Assembly (NCBI GenBank): GCA_002711495.1
Contig: PARM01000001.1
Location: 1 to 7,823, forward strand
Length of the DNA: 7,823 nucleotides
Reading direction: 5' to 3'
Source: Gammaproteobacteria bacterium
Lineage (GTDB): Bacteria; Pseudomonadota; Gammaproteobacteria; Pseudomonadales; Azotimanducaceae
The notes beneath the pieces are model-generated. The model had not been told where the DNA came from, ran no database searches, and was given only the letters and a program-made list of their open reading frames with translations. The position numbers and the translations under genes are program-made. The stretch's first letter is position 1. Every line of letters begins with the position of its first letter. Below, one piece after another: positions 1 to 5,178 of the stretch.

Positions 1-12
1 ATCGTCACTCAT
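1..12 (-). CDS. Start of a downstream gene, cut by the window edge (possible thiolase-like partner)
   Basis: Only the first four codons (Met-Ser-Asp-Asp) lie in the window, so the product cannot be read. The start is believable because an AAGGAG ribosome binding site sits 8 bases upstream and the preceding zinc-ribbon gene stops 16 bases before the ATG on the same strand. Genes coding for DUF35-type zinc-ribbon/OB-fold proteins are usually next to a thiolase-like or SCP2-type acyl-CoA enzyme that binds them, so that is the likeliest identity. This is an inference from context alone. Confidence 0.6.
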
Positions 13-20
13 TATAGTTT

Positions 21-26
21 CTCCTT
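21..26 (-). promoter_or_regulatory. Ribosome binding site AAGGAG for the edge gene
   Basis: Read on the minus strand, AAGGAG is followed by an 8-base spacer and ATG at 12-10. It is the main evidence that a new gene begins here and that translation re-initiates just after the zinc-ribbon gene stops. Confidence 0.7.
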
Positions 27-28
27 AT

Positions 29-454
29 TCAAGCGGAAGGCGCAAACGCGAAGGTAACTAGTTCGTTTCCTTCCTCGTCTGTACCAATCGTTTCTGGGAC
101 AATTTCCATTTTCATACCAATTTTTAGAAGTGAGGGATCTGATATGGTCAATCGCGATTCAACTTTCAATTGACCTGGGAGTTCTATGTATCCAACTCCG
201 TAGGCTTCAAATTTTTCGGGATCAGCTTCCCCTAGATAGGGCGGGGCCTTGGGCGGGAATCCTTGAATTGTCCATGCCCAAAGTGTTCCCTGAGTTCCTA
301 GTTGAACCTCTTCAACATCATCCGACGTGCACTTTGGGCAACCCGACTGCATCGGGAAGACGTGGTTTCCGCAATTATTGCATTTCATACCTTTTAACCG
401 CGGACCATCAGGAGTCAAGTCCATGACGTTTTCGTTAATGGAGATTTGACCCAT
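29..454 (-). CDS. Zinc-ribbon/OB-fold acyl-CoA-associated protein (DUF35 family)
   Basis: This 141-residue protein has a rubredoxin-like zinc ribbon followed by an OB-fold. The ribbon has four cysteines, C25, C28, C39 and C42 (CxxC, ten residues, CxxC). The rest fits the acyl-CoA-binding OB domain, with a Gly-Thr-Gln-Gly-Thr-Leu strand at 53-58 and the usual FPPKAPPY-type loop near 66-73. In studied systems, for example steroid side-chain degradation, DUF35 proteins bind and activate a thiolase-like enzyme or are joined to MaoC hydratases. They are not catalytic themselves. I chose the ATG at 454 because AAGGAAG lies 6 bases upstream. A TTG at 487 would add 11 residues but has no such site. 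The crotonase-family gene lies 76 bases upstream and another gene starts 16 bases downstream, so co-transcription is likely. The cytosolic role is probably in acyl-CoA thioester metabolism; the substrate is unknown. Confidence 0.9.
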   Translation of the reverse strand: MGQISINENVMDLTPDGPRLKGMKCNNCGNHVFPMQSGCPKCTSDDVEEVQLGTQGTLWAWTIQGFPPKAPPYLGEADPEKFEAYGVGYIELPGQLKVESRLTISDPSLLKIGMKMEIVPETIGTDEEGNELVTFAFAPSA

Positions 455-460
455 TAAACT

Positions 461-467
461 CTTCCTT
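461..467 (-). promoter_or_regulatory. Ribosome binding site AAGGAAG for the zinc-ribbon gene
   Basis: AAGGAAG on the minus strand is 6 bases before the ATG at 454-452. It decides the start in favour of this ATG over the upstream in-frame TTG at 487-485. Confidence 0.7.
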
Positions 468-530
468 ATCGCCACTGTTTTAAGCAAGTTATCAGCTTTT
501 TTTATTCTAATCCAGTCGGAATAAGTCCGC

Positions 531-1385
531 TTAGAATTCGTTAGAACTTTTCTTTTTCGCTTGCTTCTTGATTTTATCCTCGCCTTCTGGTTCCACTACT
601 GTTTGGTGAAGCAACCTTTCGTGTGCATGTCCCATGTGCTGCAAAGACATTGCGGCTTGGAGGGATGTCCAAATTCCCTGCCCATCCTGCATTTGGTTAA
701 CTGACTGCTTGGCAAGCTTAAGCGCCAACAATGGTTGTTTAGCAATGTGACTCGCCATTTTCATCGTAAAGTCTGTGAGCTCAGAGAGCGGGACAACGTG
801 GTTAACCATGCCCAAATCCTTGGCTTCTTGCGCGGTAATTGCTTCTCCCGTAAAGAGCATTTCCTTGGCTTTTCGGACTCCGACTTCCCATGGATGAGCG
901 AAGTATTCGACCCCGTTTACTCCGAAAGCGACCACTGGATCCGAAAATCGTGCGTCTTCGCTAGCGACAATAATATCAAACGGCCAGACCAGCATAAGAC
1001 CTGCTGCTATGACTCTGCCTTGAACTTCAACCATGGTTGGTTTGGGGATATTCCTCCACCGCCAGCAAAAACCGAGGTAAAGTTCCTCTTCAAACGCCCA
1101 ATGGCCTTCTATGCCTGGTTGATTGAACCCCCCCCACGTTCCCACCGGCTTATGTGTCATTGGCTCGCGATCTTTCATGTCATGTCCTGAGGAGAAATCA
1201 GGTCCTTCCGCGGCCAACACAATCACTTTGCACTCGTTGTCTTGCGACGCTAGATCAAGGGTGTCATTAAGTTCGTAAAGCATCCCTTTGTTCTGTGCGT
1301 TTCGTTTTTCCGGCCTGTTAAGTACAATTCTGGCAACGCCGTTTGATACTCCCTCGTAGCGGATAAAATTAAGTGTCTCGGTCAT
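531..1385 (-). CDS. Crotonase (enoyl-CoA hydratase/isomerase) family protein lacking the classical catalytic glutamates
   Basis: The 284-residue protein has the usual crotonase length and order. There is an LNRPEKRNA motif near 22-30, a first oxyanion-hole loop SSGHD at 65-69, a second at AAG 127-129, the DIIVASEDARF strand at 137-147, and a TGEAITAQEA segment near 179-188. Crotonases act on acyl-CoA thioesters. Aligned by eye to classical hydratase, Glu144 is replaced by Met131 and Glu164 by Val151, so plain hydration of enoyl-CoA is doubtful. Asp149 and Glu160 are possible substitutes. The loop between the two oxyanion segments is long and aromatic, and the C-terminus ends in a lysine-rich tail. 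The ATG at 1385 is preferred because AGGGAAG precedes it; upstream in-frame TTG at 1418 and ATG at 1412 have no ribosome site and lie inside an inverted repeat. A run of eight G (minus strand) at 1128-1135 encodes Trp-Gly-Gly. Its partner is the zinc-ribbon gene 76 bases downstream. Family is sure, reaction unknown. Confidence 0.9.
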   Translation of the reverse strand: MTETLNFIRYEGVSNGVARIVLNRPEKRNAQNKGMLYELNDTLDLASQDNECKVIVLAAEGPDFSSGHDMKDREPMTHKPVGTWGGFNQPGIEGHWAFEEELYLGFCWRWRNIPKPTMVEVQGRVIAAGLMLVWPFDIIVASEDARFSDPVVAFGVNGVEYFAHPWEVGVRKAKEMLFTGEAITAQEAKDLGMVNHVVPLSELTDFTMKMASHIAKQPLLALKLAKQSVNQMQDGQGIWTSLQAAMSLQHMGHAHERLLHQTVVEPEGEDKIKKQAKKKSSNEF

Positions 1386-1388
1386 AGG

Positions 1389-1395
1389 CTTCCCT
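1389..1395 (-). promoter_or_regulatory. Ribosome binding site AGGGAAG deciding the crotonase start
   Basis: AGGGAAG on the minus strand lies just before the ATG at 1385-1383. The AGGGA core is 5 bases from the start. The longer alternatives at 1412 and 1418 have nothing comparable upstream. Confidence 0.6.
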
Positions 1396-1401
1396 GATTT
1401 C

Positions 1402-1419
1402 TTTGGTCTCATGACCAAA
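1402..1419. repeat. 18-base perfect inverted repeat between divergent genes, candidate operator
   Basis: The arms TTTGGTC (1402-1408) and GACCAAA (1413-1419) are perfect complements around the 4-base centre TCAT. The site lies in the 73-base gap between the crotonase gene (start 1385) and the epoxide-hydrolase-like gene (start 1459), 16 bases before the crotonase ATG. A dyad of this size in a divergent promoter region fits binding by a dimeric repressor. It could instead form a hairpin in the crotonase mRNA leader. No terminator role is likely, because the T-run at 1431-1440 is too far away. No regulator gene is in the window. Confidence 0.5.
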
Positions 1420-1458
1420 AAGCTGATAGGTTATTTTTTTATTTGAAAGGTTTAATTG

Positions 1459-1941
1459 ATGGTAAATGTGTCCATAGGCCGAAATGATAACGAACGAACT
1501 GTCCTAATGCTAATCCGCGCGATGGAACTAGGAACATTGCACCAACAAATAGATGAGCTTTGTAGCCCGGAATTCATTTGGGCCAACAGTGGTCTTGACA
1601 CCATATACGGGCTTGAACATCTGAGAGAACATATTTCGAAAGGAGGCTTTGCAAAAGAAATTCCAATCCTAGAGAACATGACTCATTTCAGCGCAGAAAT
1701 TCTGAATTTAGCCAGCGATGAAGACATTGTTTTTACTGAGAGACTAGATCATCACTGGGACGTATCTGGGAGAGATCTTATGACTCCCCATATATGCGGA
1801 GTGGCAAAGGTTGTTAACGGAAAAATTCTTTCTTTTCGGGATTTTTACGACGTCGCCTGTTACCAACAAGAGCCCAGTGAAATTCATCCTGACTTCGAAT
1901 TACAAGCCTTTAGGAACGCGCAGAAATTCGGGGTAAAATAG
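1459..1941 (+). CDS. NTF2-fold protein resembling limonene-1,2-epoxide hydrolase (SnoaL/LEH type)
   Basis: The 160-residue, single-domain protein has the cone-shaped NTF2 fold shared by SnoaL cyclases, ketosteroid isomerases and limonene-epoxide hydrolases. Known hydrolase catalysis uses Arg99, Asp101 and Asp132 with Tyr53 and Asn55. Here the TERLD motif gives Arg95 and Asp97, and the FRDFYD motif gives Asp128. The 31-residue distance between the two aspartates is the same as in the known enzyme. Asn43 matches Asn55, but the Tyr53 position is Trp41. An epoxide hydrolase or related water-adding reaction is therefore plausible, with substrate unknown. The ATG at 1459 follows GAAAGG (1445-1450) by 8 bases; a TTG directly before it is unlikely to be the start. 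The gene diverges from the crotonase gene and may share its control region. It ends 6 bases before the stop of the convergent glycosyltransferase. Generic NTF2-family annotation is the safe fallback. Confidence 0.85.
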   Translation: MVNVSIGRNDNERTVLMLIRAMELGTLHQQIDELCSPEFIWANSGLDTIYGLEHLREHISKGGFAKEIPILENMTHFSAEILNLASDEDIVFTERLDHHWDVSGRDLMTPHICGVAKVVNGKILSFRDFYDVACYQQEPSEIHPDFELQAFRNAQKFGVK

Positions 1942-1947
1942 GGACAC

Positions 1948-2982
1948 TTATCGAGAAACACTGACGCCAGCCCATAGATCAGTCGCTATCTCTTCGATTG
2001 GCTGTGCCGCTCCCGATACAAGCCAATTCGCCAACGACTTCTGGGTGTTAGGATAGGTGACTTTTATTGAGTCATCCCTTCTTAACCAATTTCGGATATC
2101 TTCGATCGAGAGCTTTTTTACAACTGTTGCATAGCCCAGTTTTGATAATGCGGCCCCGTTCGACTGTTGCTCGATCTGATTACCCAGTGGTTTCGTAAAG
2201 ACTCTAATTCCAAGAGTTAAGCACTCACTAATGAGTTCAAATCCAGTATTGCATATTGCGGCGCTTGAGGTTACGAGATCATCTTTGAAAGTCGCTCGAG
2301 AGATTTTCCGTTTGTGCATATTCCCTTCGTCGGAATTTTCGAGCGCGGGGTGATAAACATAAAACTCATGATCTGAAATTTTCTGAAGATCTCTGGTTAA
2401 CTTTTCTGGCTCCTCGAAGGGCAGGTAAACAATCACTTTATTGTTCTGAATTCTGCTCTCGGAAGCTAAACCAACATCTACAACGGGAGGCAGGATCGGT
2501 TGGTTAAAATGATGCCAGTGCAAACCAACTCTCCTATTGACTGGTGCGAAAAGTTTCATGAGATTTTTTGATAACGGTCTCCAGCCTTTTATCGGCACAT
2601 CATAGTGAAAAGCGTACTGATGACCGATTCCAATGACCTCTCTCCTCCTGATTTTTGCTGTCCAGGCAACGATAGGTTCATAATCGGTGACCAACAAATT
2701 ATATTTTTTGAGTTTAAGCCTTCCGATATCTCTTATAAATTGCCTTAGACTGAAATTAAGAATAGTTTTTACCAATCGAACTTTGCCATTATTGATAATC
2801 AATGTCGCGCCGTGTCGCCAAATGATTTCTTTAGTCTTAATTGGAAGTTTTTCCTCTAACCTCCCGGAAATAAGCAGATCAACCTCGCAATCAGAAAAAG
2901 ATGTTTCCATAGCTTCTGTGATTGCAATGGCTCGGGTGAGGTGCCCGTTGCCAGTCCCCTGAACCCCGTAGAGTATTCTCAT
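1948..2982 (-). CDS. GT-B glycosyltransferase, MJ1255/VC2487 type (MurG-like fold)
   Basis: The 344-residue protein begins with a strand and a glycine-rich loop, YGVQGTGNGH at 5-14, matching the N-terminal loop of MurG-like GT-B enzymes. It continues with a VTDYEP segment at 98-103 and GIGHQYAF at 118-125. The C-terminal donor-side domain has NTGFELISE at 245-253 and a Gln-rich NQIEQQSNG at 268-276, as in the nucleotide-sugar site of this fold. No signal peptide or membrane segment is visible, so it probably works on the cytosolic face of the inner membrane. Donor and acceptor are unknown. The start at 2982 is chosen because the protein proper begins here and the ATG shares ATGA with the stop of the PAP2 gene, the mark of translational coupling; there is no strong ribosome site. 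A longer reading to 3099 would only add out-of-frame PAP2 sequence. The gene converges on its left neighbour with a 6-base gap. Confidence 0.88.
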   Translation of the reverse strand: MRILYGVQGTGNGHLTRAIAITEAMETSFSDCEVDLLISGRLEEKLPIKTKEIIWRHGATLIINNGKVRLVKTILNFSLRQFIRDIGRLKLKKYNLLVTDYEPIVAWTAKIRRREVIGIGHQYAFHYDVPIKGWRPLSKNLMKLFAPVNRRVGLHWHHFNQPILPPVVDVGLASESRIQNNKVIVYLPFEEPEKLTRDLQKISDHEFYVYHPALENSDEGNMHKRKISRATFKDDLVTSSAAICNTGFELISECLTLGIRVFTKPLGNQIEQQSNGAALSKLGYATVVKKLSIEDIRNWLRRDDSIKVTYPNTQKSLANWLVSGAAQPIEEIATDLWAGVSVSR

Positions 2983-3515
2983 AAGAGTTGGACAAAAGTG
3001 AGATACGCGACCGATGATCCTAAAAGGCCTCCGAAAAGCAAGTCCGTAGGGAAATGAACCCCTAGCACTAATCTCGATAAGGCGACCAATCCTGCCCAAA
3101 GATAAAAAATTACAAAAACGGATCCGTAGAATAGAACTAAAAGTGACACTATGAGAAAGGCAGCCGAAGTATGTCCGGATGGGAAACTAAATTCATCCCC
3201 TGCTTCAATGACGCTGTGATAGTTGGATAAAATAGTCGCCGGTCGCCGTCGCTTTAGGCCTCTTTTCATTACTGCGTAAATTAATCTCTCCGCAACGATT
3301 GCGCTTATCGCGATTCGAACGAATTCTGGTATTTGAGAGAAATCAAAAATGAAAAGAAAAACAGGTGTAACCAAATAGGCATAGCCATTACCGGAAAATG
3401 AAATGGTCTTTGCGAGCCGAGTAAGGGTCCCCGAAGCATCTCTAGATGACAAAACCCTGAGTGCAAGTGTGTCCCAATGGTGGATCATATTTAAAAGGTT
3501 AATTGCACTGTTCAT
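2979..3515 (-). CDS. PAP2-family membrane lipid phosphatase
   Basis: This protein of about 178 residues carries the full three-part acid phosphatase signature. The parts are K84 with R91-P92 (Kx6RP), PSGH at 112-115, and S147-R148 with H154 and D158 (SRx5Hx3D). The histidine of PSGH and H154 are the expected acid/base and nucleophile. Four or more hydrophobic stretches suit an integral inner-membrane protein, including about 46-58, 65-80, 117-137 and 138-153. Family substrates include phosphatidic acid, phosphatidylglycerol phosphate and undecaprenyl pyrophosphate. The start is uncertain. The ATG at 3515 is used, though only a weak AAGAT lies upstream; a TTG at 3551 would add 12 residues and has no ribosome site, and an ATG at 3488 would cut 9. 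The stop overlaps the glycosyltransferase start by 4 bases, so the two products are probably made together and act on the same lipid or carrier. Confidence 0.88.
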   Translation of the reverse strand: MNSAINLLNMIHHWDTLALRVLSSRDASGTLTRLAKTISFSGNGYAYLVTPVFLFIFDFSQIPEFVRIAISAIVAERLIYAVMKRGLKRRRPATILSNYHSVIEAGDEFSFPSGHTSAAFLIVSLLVLFYGSVFVIFYLWAGLVALSRLVLGVHFPTDLLFGGLLGSSVAYLTFVQLL

Positions 3516-3549
3516 GGAATTAGATCTTAAAGCCAAAAAATAAAGATTC

Positions 3550-3568
3550 AAAAAACAATAAGTTTTTT
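3550..3568. repeat. AT-rich perfect inverted repeat upstream of the PAP2 gene
   Basis: AAAAAAC (3550-3556) and GTTTTTT (3562-3568) are perfect complements around AATAA. The site is in the 168-base divergent gap between the PAP2 and kinase genes (3516-3683). It overlaps the unlikely TTG start of PAP2. With one G:C pair per arm it would be a weak hairpin and may be chance in AT-rich DNA. Apart from it and the kinase ribosome site the gap shows nothing clear; TAGAAT at 3650-3655 is -10-like but has no -35 at proper distance. Confidence 0.3.
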
Positions 3569-3670
3569 CTGTTAATTTTTCGTTTAGAGTAAGTGGGAAT
3601 AGTGGCGATTAATTTGAAGCCCAACTAGCTACTAAAAGAGCAAGAAAAATAGAATAATCTTTTAAAAACT

Positions 3671-3677
3671 AGGGAGG
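3671..3677 (+). promoter_or_regulatory. Strong ribosome binding site AGGGAGG for the kinase gene
   Basis: AGGGAGG lies 6 bases before the ATG at 3684. It is the strongest ribosome site in the window and fixes the kinase start. Confidence 0.75.
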
Positions 3678-3683
3678 ATCTTT

Positions 3684-4766
3684 ATGAGTTTGTCCAAATT
3701 TCCCGAGGGATTCTCGGCTGACTTTCTAAACCGGGCTTTGTCAAATAGGTTTTTGCCTTCAGGAATCTCGATTCGGGAGGTTTCTGTAGAGCCGCTAGCT
3801 GAGGGGACGGGAATGATGGCTGATATCTCGAAGCTAACATTCAAATATAATACCAAAGCACCTCATCTCCCACCTTCAGTAATAGCTAAATACGCGTCGC
3901 AAAATCCCACTAATCGCGAAGTTGCGATGAACATGAACTTATACGAGAGAGAAACTAGGTTTGCAGACGAATTAGATCCGCGAACAGAGGCAAGATGCCC
4001 GGCTTTTTATTACTGCGCGCTTGATGGTGATAATTTCCTGATACTCATGGAGGATCTCAGTGATTATGAAGTTGGAGATCAGGCAATCGGAGCTAATCTT
4101 GAGCAAACCGAGTTAGCGATTGACGAATTAGCGAAGCTTCATAGCGCATTTTGGGACAAAACTTCCACGCTGAAATGGGTTCCTGGGATTGCAAACAGTT
4201 ATCACGCGGATAATATGCTTAACTGGTCCAGAACTGGCTGGGATCCCATGGTCCAAGCCTTTGATGATTTCGTGCCCCAGAATGTGCGTGATCATCGCGA
4301 CCGATTCCTCGAAGCAGTGCCGGCTCTGCAGTCGGAGCGAATGAGTGGACCCAATACTCTCTGCCACGGTGACTTTAGGATGCCAAATCTCCTCTTTGGT
4401 GTCGAACCGAGCCATCATCAGGTCGCAATTTTAGATTGGCAGGGCCCATTAATTGCGAAAGGGATGTTTGATGTTGCTTTGTTGCTTGGCCAAAATACAA
4501 AAACTGAAATCAGACAAAGAGAGGAAAAACAGCTGCTTAATAGATACATAGACGGCTTGAGAAATCGTGGAGTAGAGGGACTTGCCTTCGACTCTGTCTG
4601 GGATGATTATAGGAGTTGTACTCTTTATAACTGGGTCTACGCGGCTGTCGTTGCAGGCACTTTAGATCCAACAAATGAAGCAGGAAAAGCCTGGATGGGA
4701 CAAATGGTTGCAAGGCAAAGCGCAGCCTCTGAAGATTTAAAGGTTTTCGATTTACTGCCTAGTTAA
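3684..4766 (+). CDS. Aminoglycoside-phosphotransferase-like / ecdysteroid-kinase-like small-molecule kinase
   Basis: The 360-residue protein has the APH kinase fold. Visible parts are the nucleotide-binding Lys69 in VIAKY, a likely partner glutamate at 88 or 90 in YERE, the hinge LMEDL at 121-125, and the catalytic loop HGDFRMPN at 228-235 with Asp230 and Asn235. The metal-binding ILDWQ has Asp251. All key residues are present, so the enzyme should be active, moving ATP phosphate onto a hydroxyl of a small molecule. The DWQ form and LLFG after the catalytic loop resemble ecdysteroid/choline-kinase-like members more than classical resistance enzymes, so an antibiotic-resistance role is not supported. 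Relatives in environmental Proteobacteria often sit among acyl-CoA and terpenoid or steroid catabolism genes, which suits this region. The substrate cannot be read from the sequence. The gene diverges from the PAP2 pair and converges on the Lin0512 gene with 12 bases between stops. Confidence 0.88.
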   Translation: MSLSKFPEGFSADFLNRALSNRFLPSGISIREVSVEPLAEGTGMMADISKLTFKYNTKAPHLPPSVIAKYASQNPTNREVAMNMNLYERETRFADELDPRTEARCPAFYYCALDGDNFLILMEDLSDYEVGDQAIGANLEQTELAIDELAKLHSAFWDKTSTLKWVPGIANSYHADNMLNWSRTGWDPMVQAFDDFVPQNVRDHRDRFLEAVPALQSERMSGPNTLCHGDFRMPNLLFGVEPSHHQVAILDWQGPLIAKGMFDVALLLGQNTKTEIRQREEKQLLNRYIDGLRNRGVEGLAFDSVWDDYRSCTLYNWVYAAVVAGTLDPTNEAGKAWMGQMVARQSAASEDLKVFDLLPS

Positions 4767-4778
4767 TTACTTCGCTTC

Positions 4779-5114
4779 TTAGTCATTCAATCGAACAATT
4801 ACTCCGGCGTTTGCAATGACAATTGCATCATCCTCGCCGTCCCCGGGTATCTCGAGACCGCCTTTGGATAGCATGAGATTTATATTACCGTATGGCAAAG
4901 ACCGTGCTAGTCGTTCTTGGTCAACCATGTTCGGTTTTGGAACAGCCACCATTAAATCAATGATCATGTCGTCTGCCGACTTGTTCAAGTGCTCAAAAAA
5001 GTGCAAGCTCGAATGGTGTATCGCATCAAAAACGGCTCTTTCGGCGGCTACCGTATAGTCTTGTCCGTGGACGTCTGTTCCCATCCCCATTTCTGTTATA
5101 TACCTTTTTGCCAT
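4779..5114 (-). CDS. Lin0512-family protein of unknown function
   Basis: The 111-residue protein carries GMGTDVHG at 10-17, which fits the invariant GxGxDxHG motif near the N-terminus of the Lin0512 family. The typical HGQDYT continuation is at 16-21. Further along it has AVPKPN at 57-62 and a glycine-rich GGLEIPGDG at 85-93. Family members are small, widely scattered in bacteria and found with an extension in plants; their function is not established. No signal peptide, membrane segment or zinc site is visible, so it is likely cytosolic. The conserved Asp14 and His16 could bind a metal or ligand, which is inference. AAAGG is 8 bases before the ATG at 5114. The gene diverges from the LLM oxidoreductase across 64 bases and ends 12 bases from the kinase stop. 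Confidence 0.88.
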   Translation of the reverse strand: MAKRYITEMGMGTDVHGQDYTVAAERAVFDAIHHSSLHFFEHLNKSADDMIIDLMVAVPKPNMVDQERLARSLPYGNINLMLSKGGLEIPGDGEDDAIVIANAGVIVRLND

Positions 5115-5125
5115 AAATCATACCT

Positions 5126-5154
5126 TTGTTTCAAAATATTGATTAGCCTATTAC
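5126..5154 (+). promoter_or_regulatory. Weak candidate promoter for the LLM oxidoreductase gene
   Basis: TTGTTT at 5126-5131 and TATTAC at 5149-5154 are separated by 17 bases, the ideal spacing for a sigma-70-type promoter, each with about four of six consensus matches. Transcription would start near 5161, just before the ribosome site AGGGG at 5166-5170. The divergent Lin0512 gene must have its own promoter in the same 64 bases or overlapping it. TTCAGG is repeated in tandem at 5157-5168. In AT-rich DNA such matches are common, so the call is weak. Confidence 0.25.
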
Positions 5155-5178
5155 AATTCAGGTTCAGGGGCTAAAAAA

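Noticed and set aside
130..426. Plus-strand open frame opposite the zinc-ribbon gene
   Set aside because: The four-cysteine ribbon and OB-fold are on the minus strand; this frame shows no family features.
514..526. CGGA-ATAAG-TCCG hairpin after the crotonase gene as a terminator
   Set aside because: The stem has only four pairs and no T-run follows it in the direction of transcription; the genes on both sides run the same way and look co-transcribed.
735..1190. Long plus-strand open frame opposite the crotonase gene
   Set aside because: It has no ribosome site or recognisable domain and mirrors the well-supported crotonase gene; it is a shadow frame.
490..1434. Shared 12-mer TATCAGCTTTTT near 491-502 (plus) and 1430-1419 (minus) as a possible inverted repeat pair
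   Set aside because: A match this short in AT-rich DNA is expected several times by chance in a window this size, and the surrounding bases do not match.
2983..3099. N-terminal extension of the glycosyltransferase reading frame to 3099
   Set aside because: These 39 codons lie wholly inside the PAP2 gene in another frame, have a basic, unstructured look, and the GT-B fold begins exactly at the ATG at 2982, which overlaps the PAP2 stop.
3684..4766. Antibiotic-resistance aminoglycoside phosphotransferase
   Set aside because: The fold is shared, but the ILDWQ and LLFG features fit ecdysteroid/choline-kinase-like enzymes, and there is no mobile element or resistance context.
4989..5174. Small plus-strand frame crossing the Lin0512 start and ending just before the LLM gene
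   Set aside because: Most of it is antisense to Lin0512, its start has no ribosome site, and its sequence resembles no family; a leader peptide role has no support.
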